DNA from: Cloeon dipterum
Taxonomy: Eukaryota; Arthropoda; Insecta; Ephemeroptera; Baetidae
DNA length: 64,000 nt
NCBI RefSeq assembly: GCF_949628265.1
Contig: NC_088786.1
Location: 5,208,001 to 5,272,000, forward strand
Direction: 5' to 3'
Shown: piece after piece, positions 33,459-44,122 of the stretch
Numbering within the stretch: position 1 is the first letter of the stretch
Layout of the letters: each line of letters starts with the position of its first letter
Notes under the pieces: generated by a model
The model's input: the letters and a program-made list of their open reading frames with translations, nothing else
Databases searched by the model: none
What the model was told of the DNA's origin: nothing
Made by a program: the position numbers and the translations under genes

Positions 33459-36145
33459 GAACGTTTATTTTAATGTTTTTATTACGTGCAACCAGAACCT
33501 TGTTAGGATTCTTCGGTATATAATAGTTATTTTGCTGATTAAATTGAAATTCGTAGGAACAAAAACGGAAAGGCAGTCGCCATATTTTTTGGTTCTCGCC
33601 CGCATACATTTTGACGCGAGCAAACAAAAACCATTCACATCGCAGCAGCAATTGTTCGTATGACTGCTTCTTCCTATCTTTCTCTCCTGCTCCAATATCA
33701 CTTTTCTCGTCAACGCCAGATATTCGATATCCTTCTGCTCCCTTTTTTTGAGAAAGGAAATTCCGCTTGCCCGCCGTCGTGCGGATAAAACGCGACTCCC
33801 TTCGCTTCACTCTCGCTTATTTTGAAAGAAAATACGACAAACACTTGTTTTAGTTCACATGAGAAAAAAGCAGCGAGTGGGAAATAAAATCGCGGCCGTC
33901 GACTTCTTGATGTCTTCTCAGCAGAAAAATCGGGGAGCAAAAAGAGAGGCGAAAAATTCCAGCGCACCCGAATGAGTCGTCGTTGAGATTGAAAAGAATT
34001 TTTGCTCGCAGATTTGCAAAGAAGAGTAGCGGGGCGAAAAAACGGCACTCCGGCAGCAGGTGAAAGGGACCGTGAAAACGAAAATCGGCGTCAAAAGATA
34101 AAATTTGAGCTCTGGAATCACAACCCTCTCGAAATTGCTCTCAACCAAACTGGAATAAGCTAGAGTGGAGCTGCAATGTCGCCTTCTGGTGCTATGGTGC
34201 GTCCGTTGAGCGGAGCCAAACCACATTTCTCTTGTAGGTTTTGTTGCGCAGTGTCCTGCCCATGCATTCACTGTTTCCCGTCAAAAGCAAAATGCCTTCA
34301 TGCAACCGATGAGCGGAGCGGTCCGCTGGAAGCTACATATACTGTGCCGCCTGACAGAGCTTCACAACAGAATGCATATCTCCACAAACTCGCATTCAAC
34401 AGCTATTTGGGTCATTGCGCGATGTATTTGGCAATGCCACTAATTTGCTTTTAATTGGCAAATTGTGTGTTCAACAATCAATAAATATTATTTAGGAATG
34501 ATTATGGCTTTGCGTTTTAGTTTACTTTTAAGGTAGAGACTTTTCACCATTTTAAAATTGCAGTATGATACCATTATTGAAAATAATTTATAATTTCAAC
34601 GGGTATTTTCTATAACTGACACGTATTTTTTATCATTATAGGCTCACTTTATGTAGTTTTAGACATTTTCAATTCTAATTAGTTCAGACCACCAGTAAAA
34701 AGACCTTTCTAGATTCCAGTTTATATTTTGAATATTTTTCTGTTATAAAGTGGAGATTTTAGTGGGATGCAAACGGTAGCGATAACAAATTGCAACAGTT
34801 TTCTCCTATTCATTGACGGAAATAAATCTTAAAGTAAAGAAAACATTCACTTTTAGAAGCGTGATTCAAGCTAATTTTGTGCAGTGTTGAATTAATAAGA
34901 GGGCTGAAAACTACCCATTAGTCTTAATCGACCAATTTTAACTCAAATTTATCTAATTGAGACTTTGAGCTTAAATAGAAAAAATATAATCAGATTTTGA
35001 TAAAAGTAAGACAAAAGTTGACTAAAATGGTTTTCTTTAAATTACCTTCCCGATTTGTTCGAAATAAATTATTCCAATCCATTTCAAGCTCATACTGCTT
35101 CGTCGCGCTTGCCAGACAAAAATTCGAATATATTAAACGCGCAGCCTCATGCATAGCCATGATTAGAAAAATTCCTTTCTAAGAAAATTCAGTATTAGCT
35201 ATTCATAATCATTTTTTTGTAGGAGAAATTTCAAAGGATCTGTTTTATACATCACAAAAATTCAAAGGAAAATTGTTTCATGAAGCTCAATTGAGGAGAT
35301 CACAAACTGTTGTGGAGTTTTGAGTTTTGTTCAACATTCTCTTAATAATTTAGTCAACAGATGAACAAATCACATTAAAAATAAACATTTTTGCAATTCT
35401 TGGTCTCTTTCCTGAAATCCTGATATTTTGAAATAGAAACTAGATGACTCTCGCAACACTTTATTCGCGCCGACCGTGAAATTGAATGCAAGGCAATAAA
35501 TAAGCGCGAGAGGAGAGTGCAGGGACTTAAAGTCTTAAAAGAAAGCGTAAGAAGCGCACTCGCTTTGGCGGCTGGTCAGCTTTTGGCCCGTTGCTGCTGG
35601 CGATAGTGATTTCGAATGTAATTAACTGGCCTGGGAATGTAAGCCCGGCCCATATCTCTCGTGTCCATTCAGATTTTAAGCTCGACTTGGCCGCTGCGGC
35701 AATTTACTGCCTCTAAGCCCGTTATTTATTGAAGCAGATTATTGTCTGCGCATTGGCGGGCACCGCACACTTGAAAAGAGCCGCGCGCGCAACAATGAAA
35801 GCCGTCTGATTGGAAACGGCCATTATTGCTCTTACGTTTGCTGCAAAGCGGCTATCACGGCCATTGGCAACCGTACAAACACGCTGGCCGGCACTCTGGC
35901 TGATTGTTTCTGTCCGCCGTCCAGCGCGGATAACATGAAAGAGGATTTAACCTTCTCGACCACTGCGGTGAGCATTTAATTAGCAACACAATACCGCAGG
36001 TGTAATTTTTACAATATTTACATAGTATACGCGAAAGTGAACGAGTATCAAATATCAAACCGTGCCGATAGCATGGAGATTGTATGGGGCAAATCATTCA
36101 ACGTTAAACGAGTAAACTGTAATCTGTAACACTCACAGAAATTTT

Positions 36146-36295
36146 TCTCTATTAGAGACACTTTTTAGGCATCTCAAGCTGATGCAGTAATAAAAGTATC
36201 TCTAATTGATGCGTTTTCAGCTTTACCATCTCTAACTGAGACGGCGGTGTCTCTGAGTGAGATACTTTTTTGAAAAGCGTCTCTCTTAGAGACGC
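36146..36295. repeat. Cluster of short TCTC/GAGA hairpins
   Basis: At least four small inverted repeats lie within 150 bp: TCTCT-ATT-AGAGA at 36146-36158, TCTC-TAACT-GAGA at about 36229-36241, GTCTC-TGAGT-GAGAT at about 36249-36263, and GCGTCTC-TCTTA-GAGACGC at 36277-36295. TATCTCTAATTGATG near 36198 is a weaker fifth. They look like degenerate copies of one near-palindromic unit. Confidence 0.55.
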
Positions 36296-37122
36296 TGCAC
36301 TACCGCGCTGGCTGCCGGCCGCTGTTTTAGCAGATTTTTATTGCGATTTCAGTGCTCTGGACATAGTTTCTAGCAAATGTTATTGCTTATACATTTAGGA
36401 CACCAAAATAGGATAAATTAATTTGCAACTGGATTGAGTGCCACAAAGAAAAATATTCGAGAATGGAGCCGGAGATGAAAATTGAATCTGAGCTAAATGT
36501 CACTATTAAGAAAATGAAAATCGGACGTGTGTTTTGTTGTAAAGAGGGAGTCTTTAATATAACTTCACTTTTAATTTTAACTAGTGTTATGTTGCCCTAT
36601 TTATGAGATAGCGATTTACAAAAGTGTCTATGCCTTCCGTGCATACGACCATCCAGCTAATTTAAAAAAATCACTAGAAATGGACTTTTCATTTGATAGA
36701 TAACACTGTCAATTTAATACACCCCAGATAGTCTTTAATGGGGCTGCAGCCCTTAGCTTTCTTATTAGTTACACGAAATGGTTTTTCGTCAGTAATTTTC
36801 TTGATTTTTCAGTAGTCTGGGCTCACTTTGGCTGTGTTCTCCTAAGCAGGGTATTATTTAAAATTGTTTACTAGAAGTGTCCCCCTTTCTGATTCGCTTA
36901 ATATTTGACTGATTGTGATAGCTCATAGAAAAGGTAGAGTTTTGGTATTTTGAACAGTTGAAAGAGAGGATCTTGTCACAGTGAGGACAAGTGGTAAGGT
37001 TTCATAGGATTTCATCATTCTTCCTCTATCTGATTGTCACCACCAATAAAAAGACAATCGAGGGCATTTGCAACAACCAGTGCAGCTGCAGCTTACTTTT
37101 TGGTGGCTTACCTTTGCAGGTG

Positions 37123-37160
37123 CTGACGAGACCTGCGGGGCAAAAACAGCTTGCTGATCA
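37123..37160 (+). repeat. Hammerhead-ribozyme-like relic 4
   Basis: CTGACGA (legal at the variable position 7), stem II GACC with the TGCGG loop and GGGC, then CAAAAACAGC where the family has GAAACAGC, so G12 is lost, followed by stem III CAGC/GCTG. It is collinear with the other family members but should be inactive. Confidence 0.4.
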
Positions 37161-38175
37161 GTACGAGGTTTTGTGCTGTTATTTTATCTGCAAATCATTT
37201 AACTTTTGTAGCCGCACCATTCCTAATTCTTTATTATCTAGCATGTGGGAGCAGCCTATGTGAAATCTGTCATAAAAACAAAGTTTGGTCATCTCACGTT
37301 CCCTTCCGTCAAAGCGTCCCCGAAGCATTAACTTATAGAATTAACTATAAGGGCTGATTAATTCATATGAATGAGAATACGAGGAAATAAATCGGAATTT
37401 GTTGACTTTTTAACTCAATATTGCTGTGAACGAAGCTTGTTGTGACACTCTTTGGCCTGTTACTGACCTTAGAGGCGCCATGACCAGGCGCCAATACCGA
37501 CAGTCAAGAGCACCGTATATTTTACAGAATTGGCATTTATTTTGGAAGCGTAAGACGAGCACTTTAACGTGATTTTCGCGCCCTCAGCGCACGATTTGTC
37601 TGAACCAACCACTGGCTGACGCGTAAACTGGCAGCCAAATGCACCCTCCCCCGAGTTATCGGAGAGGCTGCATTTGGGCTTCCTCTGAGATGGTTTTCCG
37701 ACCTCTGCCGAGCAACACCTAGCGTACGCGCCAGCCAGCCACAGTAATAAGTAAGCATTTTGTCAAAGTCTCGTCTGCGTTTTAATAGTTAACGTAACGG
37801 TAAATATGGCCAATATCGCGATTGAAAGCCTTTTTATAATTGTTAGAGTCACTTACGTTCCAATAAAACCACATCATAAATCATTGTTAGACAGCAGTTA
37901 AATGGCGGTGTATAATTTCTACTTTTCCATTTGATAAAATACAGAGAATCCAAAGATAATAACGTAATTAATATAAAGGAGATTAAGTTATCAATCAGTT
38001 TGCAAGTTTCATAGTTTTTGCTAATTTTTGGAGAAACTGGACTATTTATTTGAGATTAGAAGTTGCTGAGAATATTTAGTCGCGCGCTCTTGCCAGGCCA
38101 GCAAGACGCAGATATTTTATTCTAAGGATTTCGGACTGCTCACAAGCAGTGAGGCAATTAATATTTCTAAAGTCT

Positions 38176-38230
38176 CATAATTATTCCAACTCGCTGCCGT
38201 GCATGAGCAGCCGAGTTGGTAATAATTATG
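38176..38230. other. 22-bp hairpin, miRNA-precursor-like or cruciform
   Basis: CATAATTATT pairs with AATAATTATG, CCAACTCG with CGAGTTGG, and CTGC with GCAG. There are two single-base bulges (38211 and 38220) and a 9-nt loop CGTGCATGA. The 55-nt fold is nearly perfect and lies in AT-rich DNA outside any gene I can see. The stem is about the length of a short pre-miRNA. I do not recognise a known miRNA seed in it. It could equally be a protein-binding dyad or a transposon fragment. Confidence 0.45.
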
Positions 38231-38481
38231 ACCGATTGTTGGCATTATTAATCAGCCTAGTTGAATAATATAGTTCAGTGGATCACAGTTTAAGGAGAGT
38301 GAGTTTATTGTTAGAAGCATAATTAGAGGGAGCAAATATAATAACATAATGATAAGCGAGGCAGAATTAGTAATATTGAGGAGAGGCTTTTGAGAATGGC
38401 TTGGTCCAGCAGCAGATTGAGTGTTAAATAGAGAAGTATCGGCGCGGCGGCAGCGACGGCGGAGGCGCAGGTTTGCTCGGC

Positions 38482-38514
38482 ATGTCGGACAGCCCTCCCG
38501 GCTCTGCGTGGACC
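38482..38514 (+). CDS. Candidate short first coding exon (very tentative)
   Basis: An ATG in a GC-rich stretch opens MSDSPPGSAWT and runs straight into a perfect donor, ACC|GTAAGT, in phase 0. A 93-nt stretch at 40518-40610, bounded by an AG acceptor and another GTAAGT donor, would continue in phase 0. Neither peptide is recognisable and no further exon was found, so this may be chance. Confidence 0.15.
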
Positions 38515-40517
38515 GTAAGTTACAGGAAACAGCCAGGCATAACATTTTTCGTGGTGTTACAGAGAGAAAGGTTACCACAAAGCTTAATAAATTCTTTCCT
38601 AGAATTAAATAACATGTAATTCAATTGTTTAGGAATATCCAATGATAACATCAGGGCGTTTAAAGCAGTAAAATCTTCCACTTTGTTTGCCCCGGCAGAT
38701 AAATGTGGCCCTTGCTCGTCGTTTTGAGTTTTGAGTGTGCTTGTGCAAAATACATACAATTGGGCTATATGGGGCGCGGGCGGGCAGAGAGCACTTATTT
38801 TTAATACAAGTCGCGTAGAGACGTGAGGCTGAAGCGGCAGAAAACTCGTTACAAAGTTTTTGCATGCCGTAAAATGGAGATTGATGCTTCGACTCGCCGC
38901 CTGCGCGCGCGCTCTCATTAAATTATAATCAAAAGTATTAAGAACAGCTATAATATGACGTTGCTAGCGGCCGAGTGAACTCTCACTACGCCCTGGCCTC
39001 GATGCGAGATATTTAATCAGCCGCTTTTTTCCATCCCCTTGTGCGAATTAGAGAGGCTGCTCCTTCCTATCGTCGTGCGCAGCGCGCATCAAAAAGTTTT
39101 AATCAATCCGCCCAGCAAGCCTCCTTTTTGGCCTTTTAATATATAAATTTACAAACATTTTTCCTGTTTGCGATGAGCGGAAAAAGTTCGCTAATTAATA
39201 TGGCACAGGAGGCAGTCAGGGGGTGGGGGTGATCCGCTTTGTCTTCGTAGTCTTTCATTAAGGACACGTTTATCAGCTTACACTTTTCTGGAAAATGTAA
39301 TCCGCTCGCGAAATTTAGCTGAAACGTCCGTCATATACCAGCTAGCTGACTGAGGAACAGAGAAAATTAAACTGCACGCAGAGCCTCATCGGATTAAGTC
39401 TTGGAACTTTTGTTTATTAAAATTAAGGGCCCTTCCGCCTTCCAATTAGGTCAGCCTATAAGCAAGAATGCTGAAATTAATTCTGATATCAGAGGTTTAT
39501 AGATAAACTTTGAGGCAATTTTATTAGAAATTTATTGCCATTTTAACCCTTATTAAACGCATGAATGATCAGTATTTCTAGCAAACAACGAGATAAGATT
39601 TTTCAAGGAGAGCAAAGCTTAACTGGAAAAAAATTAAAGCATATATGCAGTAGTTTTTGAGCCCAATCATTTTTACTGATTTCTTTCCAAAGTAAAATTC
39701 CAAGATAATATAATATTTAATTATTTGATTGCATTTGTTTTGATTGCAAATTCGTAAGCGTGTTTGGTTACACAATCTCTTTGGCTATATTCACGAGCGA
39801 TCGAAAATTGCTCACATTGCCAGAGTCAAACATCCGGAATAAGCTGCGCGCGCGGGCGAGCGATCATCATCAAATACTTCCACTCGAACGACGCAAATCG
39901 CCGGGCCACTTTATAGCAAGATTTTATTGCAAAGACCTTCTCTCTCTCTAGCTGCCGGAGTCGGAGCAAATGTAATTTATTTGTATGAAAATGCTTCATT
40001 TCCCATAGCTGTCGAGGTTTTTGCGGAAGAGGGGCATGCCTCGTTTTTTCATCGAACCAAATGTTGCACGTTTCAATGGGTTGATGTATTTGCAAAAAGA
40101 TCTCTTTTGCACCGTCCCCGAGAATGAATCGGAAATTTAGCAACGAAATTCTAGTTTTATATTTTATTTTATGGCATGTCAAGTGGAAACAGCATAATTT
40201 TTATTTTTGCACTTCCTTGATTAGTTTTGCTGCAGGATAGGTCTTGAACGTGCTGAAAATGTGTTTGCATTAGGATCGTTCCAAATGTTTTTTATTCTCT
40301 GAAGCTTCTTTCAGAGGAGAGCAGGGAAAACAAATTTACTGCTGCGGACTGCAAAGCCGGCACCGAAACTGAATTACTACAATTAATTCCTTCAGTTAAA
40401 AGTTAAGCTCCGGAAAGAGGATAATTGGAGGCAGAGGAAGCGTGTATTGGCTCACCGTCGTCTTAACAAGCGAGTTTAACCGGCGGCGAGTGTTATTTGA
40501 ACTGGACTCATTACCAG

Positions 40518-40610
40518 AGAGCCACTAGATTCGCCGTCTCCATGGCCTGTCAGATTATCCGCTGGTGGAGAAGGTCGGCAAGCACACGACCAGGGTTGCC
40601 AAACACCAAA
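40518..40610 (+). CDS. Candidate internal exon (very tentative)
   Basis: 93 nt between TTACCAG and AAA|GTAAGT. It is open in two frames: phase 0 reads RATRFAVSMACQIIRWW and a second frame reads PWPVRLSAGGEGRQAHD. Both are unrecognised. The strong donor is the main evidence, and the acceptor has a poor pyrimidine tract. Confidence 0.12.
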
Positions 40611-41086
40611 GTAAGTAATACCACCAAACTAGCCTCGAGAAAAGGATGCACCCCTTCTGAGCTGAGCAGGGCTGCTTAATCTGAGGTATAATAGGTCTCT
40701 AATTAAACGTAATTTCAAGTTGAAACCTTAGGGGACTAGTTTTGAACTTTGACAAAGCATCCGACGCTGCATAGCCAAGTTAATTTTATTCATAGACGAT
40801 GATCTTTAGCAAGAATAGTACGGTGCTGTAATACGTATTTGAAGCTTCCTTTTTGATCATAGTGGATACAAATTACCGACGAATGAGAAAGTATGTTAAG
40901 CGGCGCGATAAAGCTTGAGTTATGAATCTAAATTTTTGACTGGCACCTGGCAACCCTGGCTGGAAATGTCTCTGCCCCGCTTCACTATGCTGGTCAGAAA
41001 GCAAAAGCAAGAATGGTAGCCTGCAGGGCGAGACTAATAGGACGCGGCTATCTCTCCGATGACACGACACCGAGCACCTGACCCAT

Positions 41087-41088
<2 letters not shown>

Positions 41089-41158
<70 letters not shown>
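41089..41158 (+). repeat. (CT)35 microsatellite
   Basis: An uninterrupted CT tract of 70 bases, followed by CAGGCGCGGC. Reading frames through it are artefacts. Confidence 0.97.
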
Positions 41159-41161
<3 letters not shown>

Positions 41162-42148
41162 GCGCGGCAGACGGTAGACTGGCAGTCGGCGCAAAGGGCA
41201 GAGGGTGCGCACCCAAATCAAACAAACTCAGCCACTTGAACCGGACAGAAATGCACAGAGAGGCTGCCTGCGGCTCTGGCAGTTGGCGAGCAGAGCTAGC
41301 CTAATTAATCTTGCTTGTCTTGACCAACGGCTCTTTTGGAGGCTAACTGAATTCAAAACTTTCTCAGTTGATCAAGCTAAACACAAACATGCTACTGAAA
41401 AATAGGTGTTAAAAGTAATCGCATTAAAACTAATGGGATTGAGAGTATTTAATCAACTATAAATTTTATTTGGTGACGGTTGAAAGTTTTATTTACACAA
41501 ATATCAATGTCGAATCAAAGGTTTTATTCAAACAACTGCAAATGCTTTAAATATTTTGCACATCATCGCGTCAATAAACCATTAGCACAGCAATTATTGA
41601 GTTGAGTATCATGTACAAAGCCAAGGACAATTGTGGTGCGAGAAGAGAGTTTCCGTCCCAATCTCGTGTGACTAGAATTATAATCATAACTGTCGTTTAC
41701 AATATTATAGAGATAATTTTCAATTATAATAATCATGTGTGTACATGGAGCGATTTTTGACGCACGTTTCTACACGCACAATATGTCATCTCATCTGTCA
41801 GAGAGTATTACAAATATTTTTTGGGTGGCGAGTGATGAAACTTTTAAACAGGTGATTGATCATTTTCATAATTTACAATTGCGTTTGAATGTCAGTGACA
41901 GTAACTACTGTTATCGCAAAATTAGATAGTGGATGGAGTTTGCTGGAAAATAATTTTTTGGTGGTGATATGTGACACTGAAAAGCACACTACACAAAATC
42001 GCTGTTAATTTTCAATCTTGGATGAAACTATTTCCCTTTTTTGCGAAACAAAGTTTTCATTAAATTAACATTGTTTTTTTTTTAAATTTTATAGTTACGT
42101 TGGAATGTTGAAGTAGTGAAGGTGTTGAATCCCATTTGAAAAAAATAT

Positions 42149-44122
42149 TGTTGAGCAGTTATTCGCGAGATTGGAGGTCAATTGGACGCGATTTTTCAGC
42201 GTAGAAATTTTTAGGTGGCAGTTATATTTGCTTAAAGTACTTGTTAATAGAAGGTGAAATTCCAAATTTGAAGCTCGGGAATGGGGGCGTTCCCTATTTT
42301 TTCGGTATCTAAAAAATGCCCGAAAAACGAATTCAGTTAATGAATTCTAAACTGCAACTCTTGACTGCATTGAGGTATCACCTTGAAATTTTCACTGCCC
42401 AACCTAGTTTTTGATCCTGAACAACTTTTACATTTACAAAAAATTCGCAGGTCGAAGGTCAAGGTCACCTTTTGCGACCTTTTTTTGAAAATTCAAAATT
42501 AAGGGATGATAGCCCCCTACGATTTTTTGAGGTTCAGGGCTGAAATGTAGCCCGTGAAATTCTGCACAAGCACACCAAGTTTCATAGGTGCAATCGCGAT
42601 ACTTTTGCTGCAATTAGAATTTGAAGTTTGAAAACCTGCTCGAGGCCGCTTGACCGCGCATGCACTCAGAGCGGCGATTTCGCCTCGCGTTCGTAAAGTT
42701 GATTTTTTTCGCATTTCACTTGCTTAGAAACACCAATGGGGCCTAGGGTAGACCAAGGAAGGTCAAAATCGCCCTTCAGGGTCTGTCCCTGACGTGACCC
42801 TGAGATCCGAAATATCGAAAATTTCCAATATCATCGAACTTGGTGTCCTTTAATAGGTTTTCACCACCGTAGAGCTCAAATATACAGCCAAAACTGCCGA
42901 ATGACAATCCTGAAACCGGTTCTAGAAATAATTGTGGTAGCAATTAATGCAGACGTGATGTGTGAAATGGTCAAAATTTTGAAATTTTTAATTTATGAAA
43001 AGATTCTTCTGTTTTGTACACACGAAATTTATATCGAGTTTTAAAAAAAACCGATCTTTTTTTACAAAGTTAACAAATTTATTTAGAGCAATAACAAATA
43101 AATTAAATGTTTAAAATTTTTACTTAAAAAAGTAAGGAAACAAATTTTTTTAGTTTTTAAAAGTAGAATTATTTGTTATTTCATTTAATAACATTTTTTC
43201 ATAGGATTAAGCATAAGATCCTTTATTATCAGCACATATTATACTTCATATGTGCAAATAAGAAGTATCATTTCATAAATTAAAAATTTCAAAATTTTGA
43301 CCATTTCACACATCACGTCTGGATTAATGGCTACCACAATTATTTCAAGAACCGGTTTCAGGATTGTCATTCGGCAGTTTTGGCTGTATATTTGAGCTCT
43401 ACGGTGGTGAAAACCTATTAAAGGACACCAAGTTCGATGATATTGGAAATTTTCGATATTTCGGATCTCAGGGTCACGTCAGGGACAGACCCTGAAGGGC
43501 GATTTTGACCTTCCTTGGTCTACCCTAGGCCCCATTGGTGTTTCTAAGCAAGTGAAATGCGAAAAAAATCAACTTTACGAACGCGAGGCGAAATCGCCGC
43601 TCTGAGTGCATGCGCGGTCAAGCGGCCTCGAGCAGGTTTTCAAACTTCAAATTCTAATTGCAGCAAAAGTATCGCGATTGCACCTATGAAACTTGGTGTG
43701 CTTGTGCAGAATTTCACGGGCTACATTTCAGCCCTGAACCCCAAAAAATCGTAGGGGGCTATCATCCCTTAATTTTGAATTTTCAAAAAAAGGTCGCAAA
43801 AGGTGACCTTGACCTTCGACCTGCGAATTTTTTGTAAATGTAAAAGTTGTTCAGGATCAAAAACTAGGTTGGGCAGTGAAAATTTCAAGGTGATACCTCA
43901 ATGCAGTCAAGAGTTGCAGTTTAGAATTCATTAACTGAATTCGTTTTTCGGGCATTTTTTAGATACCGAAAAAATAGGGAACGCCCCCATTCCCGAGCTT
44001 CAAATTTGGAATTTCACCTTCTATTAACAAGTACTTTAAGCAAATATAACTGCCACCTAAAAATTTCTACGCTGAAAAATCGCGTCCAATTGACCTCCAA
44101 TCTCGCGAATAACTGCTCTGTT
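42149..44122. mobile_element. Foldback-type element: 2-kb near-perfect palindrome with TGTT duplication
   Basis: The left arm, 42153 to about 43020, and the right arm, about 43250 to 44118, are reverse complements. The outer roughly 300 bp that I compared directly are identical. The central open frame differs by one residue, and similarity fades only near the AT-rich loop of roughly 0.2 kb. The termini read GAGCAGTTATTCGCG... inwards. TGTT lies immediately outside both ends (42149-42152 and 44119-44122), as expected for a 4-bp target-site duplication. Neither arm nor loop encodes a recognisable transposase; the 65-codon frame present in both arms is there because the arms are copies. This is a non-autonomous long-TIR element; the superfamily cannot be named from the ends alone. 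Confidence 0.85.

Noticed and set aside
42517..43754. Two identical 65-codon frames, one on each strand, looking like a divergent gene pair
   Set aside because: They are the same sequence in the two arms of the palindrome. Identity reflects the inverted repeat, not coding constraint.
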